Positions 39,604 to 48,479 of a stretch of DNA of 64,000 bases are shown here, one piece after another. This DNA comes from Aeromicrobium sp. PE09-221 (lineage in GTDB: Bacteria; Actinomycetota; Actinomycetes; Propionibacteriales; Nocardioidaceae). The translations under genes were made by a program, and so were the position numbers. The notes below the pieces were generated by a model, which was given only the letters and a program-made list of their open reading frames with translations, was not told the DNA's origin and did no database searches. Each line of letters begins with the position of its first letter. Position 1 is the first letter of the stretch. The stretch covers positions 1 through 64,000 of the forward strand of contig NZ_MIJB01000023.1 in the NCBI RefSeq assembly GCF_002174305.1. Direction: 5' to 3'.

Positions 39604-41511
39604 GTGCATCGACACTTTCTCTCCCTGACCGCCGCAGCGACCATCGTCCTCGGAGCCTCGGTCACCGCGGCCGCGACCACCACGTTCCCCGCCGATACCG
39701 ATCCGACCGGATCGCTGACCCCGCTCGGCACGCATCACACCGGCCAGTTCGACGAGAGCGCCGCGGAGATCGTGGCCTTCCACGCCGGTACACAGCGCGC
39801 CTTCGTGGTCAACGCGTTATCCGGTCAGATCGACGTGCTCGACGCCTCGGACCCGGCCTCACCGTCGCAGGTCGGCACCATCGCGGCACCGCAGGGCGTC
39901 GTGAACTCCCTGTCCGTCCGTGACGACGGTCTGGTGGTCGCGGCGATCGAAGCACCCGTCAAGACCGACCCAGGGCAGCTGCTGTTCGCCGACGCCGTCA
40001 CGCTCGGCAATCTCGGCACGGTCGAGGTCGGTGCGCAACCGGACATGGTCAGCGTGTCCCCCGACGGCGCATTCGCGGTCTCGGCGAACGAGGGTGAACC
40101 CGCCGACGACTACGGCGTCGACCCGGAGGGCTCGGTCAGTGTCGTCTCGCTGTCGGACACGGTGAGCGCTCCCCCGCAGCAGGCCGTTCGCACGGCCACC
40201 TTCCACGAATGGGAGGCGGACGGCCCCCGCGATCTGCCCGAGGACGTACGCATCTTCGGGCCCGAGGTCGATACCGAGTTCCCGATCTCCACGAATCTCG
40301 AACCCGAGTACGTAGCCATCGAGGACGGCACGGCATACGTCACGCTGCAGGAGAACAATGCCGTGGCCGTCGTGGACCTGGCGAGCTCGCAGGTGACGGA
40401 CATCTGGCCCCTCGGCTTCAAGGACCACAGTCAGCCCGGGCAGGGGTTCGACGCCTCCGACCGCGATGGCGCCATCGACATCGCTCCCCGTCCGGTGCTC
40501 GGTATGTACCAGCCCGACGGCATCGCTTCCTACACCACCGGCGGCCAGACCTATCTGGTGACCGCGAATGAGGGTGACGCCCGCGAATGGGGCGACTACG
40601 CCGAAGCCGTCCGCGTCAGGGATCTCGGCACGGAGGACAATCCGCCGATCTGCTCGGACTCTCCAGCCGCCGGTCTCACCGGTGATGCCGATCTCGGACG
40701 GTTGAACATCACCCTCGAGAACGGGCTACGCGCCGACGGCACCTGCTATGAGCAGCTCTACTCCTTCGGCAGCCGCTCATTCTCGATCTGGACCCCCGGC
40801 GGCGAGCTCGTCTTCGACTCGGGCGACGAGTTCGAGCGCATCGTGGCCGCGGCGCTGCCCGAGCACTTCAACTCCAACCACTCCGAGTCGAACTTCGACG
40901 GCCGCAGCGACGACAAGGGGCCCGAACCGGAGAACCTGGCCATCGGGCAGGTCGGTGACCGGACGTACGCCTTCATCGGCTTCGAGCGCGTCGGAGGGGT
41001 GATCGTCTACGACATCACCGATCCGACCGCACCAGAATTCGTCCGCTACACCAATGAGCGTGACTTCTCCGTCTCGGCCGAGCAGGAGATCGACGGCGGG
41101 GCCGATCCCGCGGAGGTGCTGCGCCGAGCCGGTGACCTCGGACCCGAGGGCATCGCCTTCGTCGACGCGGGTGACTCCCCTATCGACCAGCCGCTCGTCA
41201 TCACGGGCAACGAGGTCTCGGGCACCACGACCTTCTTCGCCGTGACCACCGAAAACGACGGTGGGGCCGGCCCCGGCCCTGAGCCGACCGAGCCGGCACC
41301 GACCGAGCCTGTTCCCACCGAGCCTCAGCCGACACAGCCCGGGCCCGAGGAGACGGGGCAGCCGGACCGCAATGAGGCAGCTCGGCCCGATCGCGATCTG
41401 CCGGGCACCGGATCCCCGGTCTCGCCATGGTGGTTCGCCCTCGGCGCTGCTCTGCTCTCCGGCGGTGGGCTGCTTACCTGGAGACGCCTGAGCTCGGGAG
41501 CCTCTCGTTGA
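39604..41511 (+). CDS. Choice-of-anchor I family surface protein with LPXTG-type signal
   Basis: The 635-residue protein has a signal peptide (HFLSLTAAATIVLGASVTAAA) and a beta-propeller-like body of the choice-of-anchor I family. The stretch GQFDESAAEIVAFHAGTQRAFVVN is typical, as are YLVTANEGDARE and GPEPENLAIGQV. A Pro/Thr/Glu repeat linker follows (about 555-600), then LPGTG, a hydrophobic segment and a positive tail. It should be attached to peptidoglycan by a sortase. Related proteins were linked to alkaline phosphatase-like or cell-surface glycoproteins; the ligand or activity is unknown. GTG 39604 follows TAACGT by eight bases. Confidence 0.9.
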   Translation: MHRHFLSLTAAATIVLGASVTAAATTTFPADTDPTGSLTPLGTHHTGQFDESAAEIVAFHAGTQRAFVVNALSGQIDVLDASDPASPSQVGTIAAPQGVVNSLSVRDDGLVVAAIEAPVKTDPGQLLFADAVTLGNLGTVEVGAQPDMVSVSPDGAFAVSANEGEPADDYGVDPEGSVSVVSLSDTVSAPPQQAVRTATFHEWEADGPRDLPEDVRIFGPEVDTEFPISTNLEPEYVAIEDGTAYVTLQENNAVAVVDLASSQVTDIWPLGFKDHSQPGQGFDASDRDGAIDIAPRPVLGMYQPDGIASYTTGGQTYLVTANEGDAREWGDYAEAVRVRDLGTEDNPPICSDSPAAGLTGDADLGRLNITLENGLRADGTCYEQLYSFGSRSFSIWTPGGELVFDSGDEFERIVAAALPEHFNSNHSESNFDGRSDDKGPEPENLAIGQVGDRTYAFIGFERVGGVIVYDITDPTAPEFVRYTNERDFSVSAEQEIDGGADPAEVLRRAGDLGPEGIAFVDAGDSPIDQPLVITGNEVSGTTTFFAVTTENDGGAGPGPEPTEPAPTEPVPTEPQPTQPGPEETGQPDRNEAARPDRDLPGTGSPVSPWWFALGAALLSGGGLLTWRRLSSGASR

Positions 41512-41572
41512 GTGTGACGTTGGGGCGGTGAAAACGCCGTCTCAGCCGTCCAAACGTCACACTCAGCGAGAG
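41503..41572. repeat. Intergenic palindrome sharing its core with the one at 48.3 kb
   Basis: The left arm at about 41502-41523 and the right arm at 41550-41572 pair except for one mismatch and one missing base. The left arm includes the stop codon of the surface protein gene. A degenerate copy of the right arm lies at 41531-41548. The right-arm core (41546-41568) matches 48385-48407 at 21 of 23 positions. Confidence 0.75.
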
Positions 41573-41577
41573 GGAGG

Positions 41578-44148
41578 TCAGGACCAGGCGGAACGCACGA
41601 GGGTGTGGACGGCGGCCGGGGCAAGACCCGCGCTGGCCGCCAGCGCCGCCTCCCCCTCGGGCGAGTCCACGGCATAGAGCGTCGAGCGCCCGAACCAACG
41701 CGCCCAGCTCTGGGCGAAGGCCTCCCGCCGGTCGCGACGCCGGGCGAACTCGCCGGGCACCGCATACCACGTACGACCGATCGGGCGAGCCCTCCCGAAC
41801 AACACCGCCCACCCGGTGCCCACATCGGCGGGCGGCGCGAGCTGGCGGGCCACCAGATAGCGAGGGACGCTGATCGGGGCAAGCAACTCCTCCAAGGCCT
41901 GCGCGAAGATCCCGTCCTCAGACTCGTCACGCAGAGAGAAGCGGTACGCGCCCATCGCATCGATCAAGACCTCGACTCCGGAGGCGCCGGGCTCGTACAG
42001 CCCGGCGAGGGCGAGCGCATCGGCTACGACATATGCATGCCCCACCATCCCGACCTCCCGCGCGGTCTCTCGGGCGGCGCGCCACGGACGCCGCCTCACT
42101 CCCTCGCCCTCGATGCCCTGCTCACCCATCCGGGCCCAGGGCGGAACCGGAACCGCCCGCGGAGGATCGGCCATTAGCACCGACACTTCCCGGTCGGGGA
42201 CGACACGGAGCACCGTGCGGGACCGGTCCTCATAAGGCTCGCCCACGCGCCAACGCCCCGCGATCACCTCCCGCTCCTGTGCACGGACCGCCATCGCGTC
42301 GTTGATCGTGGCCAGCTCACCGAGCTCCGGCGGCGTATAGGGCGAGAACCGGGAATCCACATGGGGCACTCCCGAGACGATCTGCCCGTCGTCGTCAACC
42401 CCGAAGTAGCCATCGTGCTTGCGCACGAAGCGGCGCCAGTCGCTGTCCCCACCGGGATGATCATGCGCGACGCACACGACGCTCCAGGTGAGCGCCACCT
42501 TCCGACTCCACGCCGGATCGATGCGCAAGGCCCGGCCCCGGGTCTGGATGACCGCGGAACTCGTGCTGGCCGTCGACAGATCGATCAAGGTGGTGACCTG
42601 CTGCGCGTCCCATCCCTCGCCCAGCAGCGCCCGGGTCCCGACCAGCACCTGGCAGCCTCCCTCGCCGAAGAAGTCCGTCACCAGCGGCACCCACCGCCGG
42701 CTGGTCCAGGATCCGACGAGCTCGACCAGGTCGGACGCACCCTCGATCTCCCTGGCCTCGAGGCGGTCGGCGATCTCCGGTTGCCGCGTCGTGATGTAGT
42801 CCTGCAGGCGCTCGACGACTGCGGGCCGCGCGGCGACCGTACGGCCGGTCATCAGCACCGCTTCGACGGGCGATTCCGCGAGCCCCGCCATCACCTCGAA
42901 GGCCGACCCGTGCTCAGCCGGCGCCCCCAGCGACTCCGCCGAGGTCGCACTCGCCCGCTCGAAGTCACACACCACCACGGCCCGCAACCGGTCCCCCAGC
43001 GCCACCCGCTCGATCCCCACTATCTCTGCGGCGGCGCGCATCTTGCTCACACTCCGGCTCAGCACCCGGTCCACCCGCGACTGCGCCGGGCGCGAGACCC
43101 CACGGCGTGAAGCCTGCAGACCGATGCCGGGCAATGCGGCCCGCAGGTCATCGATCACCGCCTCATCGATCGGATCATCGCTGTGCCGGAGGCAGCCGCC
43201 GACCCAGTCATCGAGAAGCACGGCCCAGTCATCGGTGGACAGCGGCACCCGGTGCTCCTCGGTGAGACGGGCACCGTCGGGGAGGGCGAGCAGGCCCGCG
43301 TGCACGAGACGCAGGGCCGACCGCGCCAGCTCGGGCTCCTCGCGCGCGAAGCCGTTCCAGTCGGCCGGATGTTCGCCGAATCGGCGGTCACACCACATCA
43401 GGAGCGATGTCGTGCCGTAGTCCGGGTCCAGCAGCTCGGTGGTCAATTCCGCGAACCGTCTGGAGGAATCGTCCAACCACCATTCCTCGTCGGCATCGGG
43501 TGTGGTGAGCCACGCCAGCTCCACGAAGGGTGCGAGGTCGCCCTCCCGCACCGCGGCCGGGATCGACGCGGTGTAGACGATGTCGCCGAAGAGCTCTTCG
43601 ACCTGCGCGGCCTGCCGCCGGGACAGGGTGCTCGGCGGAGTCGCGGTGAGACCGAGGACCTGCGCCTCAGGCATCTGGGCCAGCACCTCGGCGAGCAGCG
43701 CACCCCAGGTCTCCAGCAGGTGATGGCACTCGTCCAATACGACCGTCACCGGACCGGCGGCATGAAGTGCGGACACGAGCGCCTTGCCGTTCTCGTGCAA
43801 CCGGTCGACGAGCCGGACTTCGTCCCCGCTCAGTTCGTCGGAGTCGAAGCTCGCCAGCGACTGATAGGTGAGCGCGGTGAACGGCGCGCCGAGATCACGC
43901 GCCGTCGACGCCGGTCGTGAGTCGTAGCGCTCCCACGTCCGCGCCCACTGACCCTGGATGGCGGTATTGGGACAGAAGACGACAGCCGGCTGTTCCAGCT
44001 CTCGGAGGAACTCCATCCCGAGCACTGTCTTGCCCGCGCCCGGCGGGAGCGAGACCCAGAGACGGCGACGGCCCTCGCGGCACTGATCAGTCAGCGCCGC
44101 GAGGGCCTCGCGCTGGAAGCGCCGTAGCCGGTAAGGCCGTGTGCTCAG
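41578..44148 (-). CDS. DEAD/DEAH-box (SF2) helicase
   Basis: The protein (856 residues from CTG 44148) has an XPB/ComFA-like order: RPYRLRRFQREALAAL, Walker A PPGAGKTV (residues 35-42), DECH in VVLDECHHLLETWG, LGLTATPP, and a second domain with VLVGTRALLGEGWDA and QTRGRALR. The first ordinary start (GTG 44025) lies after the lysine of Walker A, so translation must begin upstream. CTG 44148 overlaps the stop of the acyl-CoA dehydrogenase gene and has GAAGGA nine bases before it. The C-terminal 250 residues are not recognised. The role may be DNA repair or defence. Confidence 0.85.
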   Translation of the reverse strand: MSTRPYRLRRFQREALAALTDQCREGRRRLWVSLPPGAGKTVLGMEFLRELEQPAVVFCPNTAIQGQWARTWERYDSRPASTARDLGAPFTALTYQSLASFDSDELSGDEVRLVDRLHENGKALVSALHAAGPVTVVLDECHHLLETWGALLAEVLAQMPEAQVLGLTATPPSTLSRRQAAQVEELFGDIVYTASIPAAVREGDLAPFVELAWLTTPDADEEWWLDDSSRRFAELTTELLDPDYGTTSLLMWCDRRFGEHPADWNGFAREEPELARSALRLVHAGLLALPDGARLTEEHRVPLSTDDWAVLLDDWVGGCLRHSDDPIDEAVIDDLRAALPGIGLQASRRGVSRPAQSRVDRVLSRSVSKMRAAAEIVGIERVALGDRLRAVVVCDFERASATSAESLGAPAEHGSAFEVMAGLAESPVEAVLMTGRTVAARPAVVERLQDYITTRQPEIADRLEAREIEGASDLVELVGSWTSRRWVPLVTDFFGEGGCQVLVGTRALLGEGWDAQQVTTLIDLSTASTSSAVIQTRGRALRIDPAWSRKVALTWSVVCVAHDHPGGDSDWRRFVRKHDGYFGVDDDGQIVSGVPHVDSRFSPYTPPELGELATINDAMAVRAQEREVIAGRWRVGEPYEDRSRTVLRVVPDREVSVLMADPPRAVPVPPWARMGEQGIEGEGVRRRPWRAARETAREVGMVGHAYVVADALALAGLYEPGASGVEVLIDAMGAYRFSLRDESEDGIFAQALEELLAPISVPRYLVARQLAPPADVGTGWAVLFGRARPIGRTWYAVPGEFARRRDRREAFAQSWARWFGRSTLYAVDSPEGEAALAASAGLAPAAVHTLVRSAWS

Positions 44149-45335
44149 AGCTTGTAGTCCTTGAGCAGGCTGCGGCCGATGATCATCTTCTGGATATCGG
44201 AGGTGCCCTCACCGATCAGCATGAACGCCGCTTCTCGGTACAACCGCTCGATCTCGTACTCCTTGGAGTAGCCGTAGCCGCCGTGGATACGGAACGACGC
44301 CTCCACGACCTCATTGCAGTACTCGCTCGCGACCATCTTGGCCATCCCGGCCTCGACATCCATCCGCTCGCCGGCGTCCTTGAGGCGCGCCGCCCGGACG
44401 ACCATCGAATGAGCGGTCTCGACTTTGGTCGCCATCTCCGCGATCCGGAACAGCACCGCCTGATGCTGTGCGATCGGCTTGCCGAAGGTCTCACGCTGCT
44501 GCGCGTACGCCACGCCCAACTCGAAGGCGCGATTCGCGATGCCCACCGCACGAGCGCCCACGTTGACGCGACCGACCTCGACACCGTCCATCATCTGGTA
44601 GAAGCCCTTGCCCGGCTCCCCACCGAGGATCTGGTCCGCACCGATCTTGTGCTTCTCCAGGATCATCTCGGTCGTGTCGATGCCCTTATAGCCCATCTTG
44701 TCGATCTTGCCCGGGATCGTGATCCCCTGAGCAGTCTCACCGAAGCCGGGCTCCTTCTCGATCAGGAAGGTCGTCATGTTCCGGTAGACGCTGTCGGCGC
44801 CCTCATCGGTCTTGCACAGCACCGCGACGAGATTCGATGAGCCGCCATTGGTCAGCCACATCTTCTGACCGGTGATCTCATAGCCGCCGTCGACCTTCGT
44901 CGCCTTGGTCGACACCGCCGAGACATCCGAGCCCAGCGACGGCTCGGACATGCTGAACGCGCCGCGCACCTCGCCCGTCGCCATCCTCGGCAGGTACTTC
45001 TGCTTCTGCTCGTCGGTGCCGTGCTGCATCAGCATGTACGCCACGATGAAGTGGGTGTTGATCACACCGGAGACGCTCATCCAGCCACGCGCGATCTCCT
45101 CTACCACCAGCGCATAGGTCAGCAGGGACTCGCCCAGGCCGCCGTACTCCTCAGGGATCATCAGACCGAAGATGCCCAGTTCCTTGAGCCCCTCAACGAT
45201 CTCGGTCGGGTACTCGTCGGCGTGCTCCAGATCCGTGGCGACCGGCAGGATCTCCTTCTCCACGAACTGCCGGACGAGCTTGAGGATCTCCTCCTGCTCA
45301 TCGGTCAGGCCTTCGGTACGGACAAGACGACCCAT
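44145..45335 (-). CDS. Acyl-CoA dehydrogenase
   Basis: The 396-residue protein is a typical acyl-CoA dehydrogenase: AFSMSEPSLGSDVSAVSTKA, QKMWLTNGG, and a C-terminal FRIHGGYGYSKEYEIERLYREAAFMLIGEGTSDIQKMIIGR, where the Glu of GEGTSD is near the catalytic base. It oxidises an acyl-CoA with FAD and passes electrons to ETF. ATG 45335 has AGGAGG eight bases upstream. The stop overlaps the CTG start of the helicase gene. No other beta-oxidation gene is adjacent. Confidence 0.93.
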   Translation of the reverse strand: MGRLVRTEGLTDEQEEILKLVRQFVEKEILPVATDLEHADEYPTEIVEGLKELGIFGLMIPEEYGGLGESLLTYALVVEEIARGWMSVSGVINTHFIVAYMLMQHGTDEQKQKYLPRMATGEVRGAFSMSEPSLGSDVSAVSTKATKVDGGYEITGQKMWLTNGGSSNLVAVLCKTDEGADSVYRNMTTFLIEKEPGFGETAQGITIPGKIDKMGYKGIDTTEMILEKHKIGADQILGGEPGKGFYQMMDGVEVGRVNVGARAVGIANRAFELGVAYAQQRETFGKPIAQHQAVLFRIAEMATKVETAHSMVVRAARLKDAGERMDVEAGMAKMVASEYCNEVVEASFRIHGGYGYSKEYEIERLYREAAFMLIGEGTSDIQKMIIGRSLLKDYKL

Positions 45336-45438
45336 GGGGATCCTCCTCAGTGTCAGGTGTGATCGACGCGACTGTACCGCGAATGGCAGTCCCGGTGACC
45401 GGCGAGTAGCGTGTTCCGCCTCACGCCTCTCCACCCGG

Positions 45439-45506
45439 ACCGAGATTTGCTCCCGGTTCGTCGATCACGGCAGCTCTCGGTGGACGAATAGGGAGCAAAT
45501 CTCGGT
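45439..45506. repeat. Intergenic palindrome, 16-bp perfect arms
   Basis: ACCGAGATTTGCTCCC at 45439-45454 pairs with 45491-45506, and the pairing continues inward for about six to seven bases after a mismatch. A partial extra copy of the right arm is seen at about 45469-45481. It lies between the stop of the EamA gene and the start of the acyl-CoA dehydrogenase gene, both on the minus strand. Confidence 0.7.
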
Positions 45507-45521
45507 TCTACGCTCGCTCGC

Positions 45522-46397
45522 TCATGCCGGTGCTGTCGGCGGCACCCGTCTGCCCTGCGCGGAGATGACGACCACCAGTCCGCCGAGAATGAGCGCCAGC
45601 CCGATATAGGTGCCCCACGGCAATGCCTCACCGAGGAAGACGGCCGCGAGCATCGCCGCGGTCGGCACTTCGAGGAGCAGCGCCAAGGAGATCACCACCG
45701 GCGTCATCACCGCCAGCAGATGGTTGATGATCGAGTGGCCGAGGAACTGCGCGCAGAGCACCACGCCGGCGATGAGCCACCAGTCGCGCCCCGAGATCCC
45801 GGTCAATCCCACGCCGAGGACCACGCAGAGCGCGGCGGTCGTCACCGAGCACACCCCGTAGACGCAGAAGGTATACGTCGTGGTGCTCATGCTGGCTCGC
45901 GCTCGACCGCCGGCGACGACGTAGAGGGCCGCGAACAGCCCTCCCGCGAGCGCCAGCGCATCACCGATCAGCGCATCGCGCGAGACACCGAGGTCGACAC
46001 CGGTGATCGCGAGTACTCCGGCGATCGCCAGCGCGCACCCGACGAGGACGACCGGCGCGGTGCGGGTGCCCCGGAACGCCTCGATCACCACCACCCAGAG
46101 CACCTGCATGGAGACCAGCGCGATCGCGGCGGCCACGGACGTCAGCTTGAGCGCGGCGATCCACGTTGCGAAGTGCCCGGCCAGCATCACGCCGGCGAAC
46201 ACCACGAGTCCCCACCGCCGGCGTCCCAGGCGCGCGAGATCACGGCGTCCGGCCGTCAGCGCGAAGGGGGCCAACAAGGCCGTCGCCGCCGCATTGCGCC
46301 AGAAGGCGATGGCCAGCGCCGGTGCCGCGATGGCCGCCATGAGCGGTCCCGAGGCGGAGACGCCGAGGATCGCCACGGCCAGCAGGAAGACGCTCAC
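45522..46397 (-). CDS. EamA/DMT family transporter
   Basis: The 291-residue protein has ten predicted hydrophobic segments in two EamA repeats. The first ends around LKLTSVAAAIALVSMQVLWVVV, and the second around AQFLGHSIINHLLAVMTPVVISLALLLEVPTAAMLAAVFLGE, which is the typical EamA signature. It exports or imports metabolites by drug/metabolite transport; the substrate is unknown. I favour GTG 46397, which has GGAG upstream; an in-frame GTG at 46421 is the alternative. It is divergent from the MgtE-N gene. Confidence 0.88.
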   Translation of the reverse strand: MSVFLLAVAILGVSASGPLMAAIAAPALAIAFWRNAAATALLAPFALTAGRRDLARLGRRRWGLVVFAGVMLAGHFATWIAALKLTSVAAAIALVSMQVLWVVVIEAFRGTRTAPVVLVGCALAIAGVLAITGVDLGVSRDALIGDALALAGGLFAALYVVAGGRARASMSTTTYTFCVYGVCSVTTAALCVVLGVGLTGISGRDWWLIAGVVLCAQFLGHSIINHLLAVMTPVVISLALLLEVPTAAMLAAVFLGEALPWGTYIGLALILGGLVVVISAQGRRVPPTAPA

Positions 46398-46485
46398 GGG
46401 AACAGTCTCCCGGGCGCGCACGCAGCAACGGCCCCCGGCTCCTTCGCATCGCCGTCCATCGGGTCCGAACCACTAGAGTTCTACC

Positions 46486-47748
46486 GTGAGTACGACCACC
46501 GGACGCATCTTCCTGTCCCGCATCGTCGGGCAGGCCGTCTTCGACCCCGTGGGCGACCAGGTCGGCAAGCTCCGCGACGTCGTCCTGGCGGTCCGCAGTG
46601 CCCGTCAACGACCTCGCGTCCTCGGTCTCGTCGTCGAGATCCTGGGCCGGCGACGCGTGTTCCTGCCGATCATGCGGGTCACGTCGATGGACTCCGGGCA
46701 GATCATCACCACCGGTGTCCTGAACCTGCGTCGCTTCGAGCAGCGCCGCACCGAGACCCTCGCCGTGCATGAGCTGTTCGACCGCACGGTCTCCTTCGGG
46801 GAGGGTCTCGAGGGAACGGTCTACGATCTGGCGATCGAGTCCGATCCGCGACGGGACTGGTATGTGTCGGACGTCGCGGTGCAGGAGAAAGGCAAGCGTT
46901 TCAGCCGTCGTGGCGCGAGCCACGTGCTGGAGTGGGACGAGGTGAGCGGCCTCGCGCAGGACGAGACCGGCCAGGGCGCGACGCATCTGCTGGCGACCAT
47001 GGACGAGATGCGGCCGGCCGACCTCGCGAGTGCCCTGCGCGACCTCACCCCCAAGCGCCGGCTCGAGATCGTCGCCGAACTCGGGGACGAGCGCTTGGCC
47101 GATGTCCTGGAGGAGATGCCCGACACCTTCCAGGCCGAGATTCTCGGCGTGCTCGACCCCGAACGCGGTGCCGATGTCCTCGGGGAGATGAGCCCGGACG
47201 ATGCTGCCGACCTCCTCGGTGGCCTGCCCGCCCAGACCGCCGAGCAGCTGTTGTTCCTCATGGAGCCCGATGACGCCGACGATGTCCGGCGTCTCATGGA
47301 GTATGAGGACCGCACGGCCGGCGGAATGATGACCACGGAGCCGGTGGTGCTGCTGCCGGACGCGACCATCGCCGAGGCGCTCGCGTTGATCCGCGAGCCC
47401 GAGCTTCCGCCGGCGCTCGCCGCGATGATCTACGTGTGCCGTCCGCCTGTGGAGACGCCCACGGGCAGATTCCTGGGCGTGGTGCACTTCCAGGCACTGC
47501 TGCGGGAACCGCCCTCGACCCTCGTGGGAGCGATCGTCGACAATGACATCGACTGGCCCCGTCCCGAGACCTCGCTGGCCCAGGTCTCGAGCCTGCTGGC
47601 CGCCTACGACATGGTCGCACTCCCGGTCGTCGATGAGAATCAGCATCTGCTCGGGGCGGTGACCATCGACGACGTGCTCGACCATCTGCTGCCCGAGGGA
47701 TGGCGGGAGCAGGACGACACCGCACTGGAAGGGGGTCTGGTCCGATGA
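46486..47748 (+). CDS. MgtE N-domain/CBS protein with PRC-barrel-like N-terminus
   Basis: The 420-residue protein has an N-terminal PRC-barrel-like beta region (residues 5-150, FLSRIVGQAVFDPVGDQVGKLRDVVL). A MgtE N-terminal superhelix follows (LLATMDEMRPADLASALRDLTPKRRLEIVAEL and three further copies to about 280), then a CBS pair (MTTEPVVLLPDATIAEAL and ITIDDVLDHLL-like). The membrane channel of MgtE is missing, so this is a soluble regulatory relative, like Rv1232c. The GTG start follows TAGAGT by six bases. It overlaps the DUF1003 gene (ATGA). Confidence 0.87.
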   Translation: MSTTTGRIFLSRIVGQAVFDPVGDQVGKLRDVVLAVRSARQRPRVLGLVVEILGRRRVFLPIMRVTSMDSGQIITTGVLNLRRFEQRRTETLAVHELFDRTVSFGEGLEGTVYDLAIESDPRRDWYVSDVAVQEKGKRFSRRGASHVLEWDEVSGLAQDETGQGATHLLATMDEMRPADLASALRDLTPKRRLEIVAELGDERLADVLEEMPDTFQAEILGVLDPERGADVLGEMSPDDAADLLGGLPAQTAEQLLFLMEPDDADDVRRLMEYEDRTAGGMMTTEPVVLLPDATIAEALALIREPELPPALAAMIYVCRPPVETPTGRFLGVVHFQALLREPPSTLVGAIVDNDIDWPRPETSLAQVSSLLAAYDMVALPVVDENQHLLGAVTIDDVLDHLLPEGWREQDDTALEGGLVR

Positions 47749-48251
47749 CCGAACGAGAGCGCGCGCGCCTGGACCAACCGCGCGACCTTCGCCGAACGCT
47801 GCGACCCCGCCGCGATCCGGATCCCGAACGCTTCGGCCGGTTCGCCGAGGGGGCGGCGCGCTTCCTCGGCACAGCGACCTTCATCGCCTGGATGACGATG
47901 TTCATCGCGGCCTGGCTGGCGTGGAATATCGTGGCGCCACCGTCCTGGCGGTTCGACCCCTATCCGTTCATCTTCCTGACTCTGATGCTGTCCTTGCAGG
48001 CCTCCTACGCCGCTCCGCTGATCCTTCTGGCGCAGAACCGGCAGGAGGCGCGGGACCGGATCACCGCCGAACAGGATCGCGACGCCGCGAGCCGTGCGCA
48101 CGCCGACATGGAGTTCCTCACCCGCGAGGTCGCCAGTCTGCGACTGAGCCTCGGCGAGGTCGCGACCCGCGACTTCCTGCGCGGCGAGCTCCGCTCGCTC
48201 GTCGCCGAGATGAAGGAACCCGCGGACGACACCTCCGACGCCCCCCACTGA
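47745..48251 (+). CDS. DUF1003 membrane protein
   Basis: The 168-residue protein is a DUF1003 member: two hydrophobic segments (about 40-62 and 72-95, with FIAWMTMFIAAWLAWN and PFIFLTLMLSLQASYAAPLILLAQNRQ). A cytoplasmic coiled-coil-like C-terminus follows (RDRITAEQDRDAASRAHADMEF). ASYAAPLILLAQNRQ is characteristic. The function is unknown, but it is usually linked to the MgtE-like gene upstream, with which it overlaps by four bases. It corresponds to the gene in the Rv1231c-Rv1234 area. Confidence 0.9.
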   Translation: MTERERARLDQPRDLRRTLRPRRDPDPERFGRFAEGAARFLGTATFIAWMTMFIAAWLAWNIVAPPSWRFDPYPFIFLTLMLSLQASYAAPLILLAQNRQEARDRITAEQDRDAASRAHADMEFLTREVASLRLSLGEVATRDFLRGELRSLVAEMKEPADDTSDAPH

Positions 48252-48258
48252 CACCGAG

Positions 48259-48410
48259 CCCGTTGAGTGTGGGGATACCTCCCTGGGGGCACCTCCCTGC
48301 ACGGAGCTCTGCGGAGTGCTTGGGGGAGACGAAGCGCAGCGGAGTCCTTGGGGGAACGTTTGGACGGTCGAATCCGGGATTCGACCGTCCAAACGTCCCA
48401 CTCAACGGGG
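48259..48410. repeat. Palindrome interrupted by an unrelated repeat element
   Basis: The inner palindrome is nearly uninterrupted: 19-bp arms 48357-48375 and 48377-48395 around one base. The outer arms CCCGTTGAGTG (from 48259) and 48397-48409 continue the same palindrome, but the left side is split by about 85 bp (48272-48356). That insert has its own direct repeats, GCGGAGTGCTTGGGGGAGAC at 48311 and a near copy at 48339. It lies between two plus-strand genes. Confidence 0.75.
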
Positions 48411-48479
48411 GCCCGCAGAAGGTGTTCCCGTGGTCAGCGGGGTGTCGGGGCGGTTTCGGGGGCACGTACGATAGGAATC

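Noticed and set aside
45720-46772. A 350-codon plus-strand frame across the EamA gene and the next promoter
   Set aside because: Low-complexity Arg/His/Asp-rich antisense frame that runs through a promoter and into another gene in the wrong frame.
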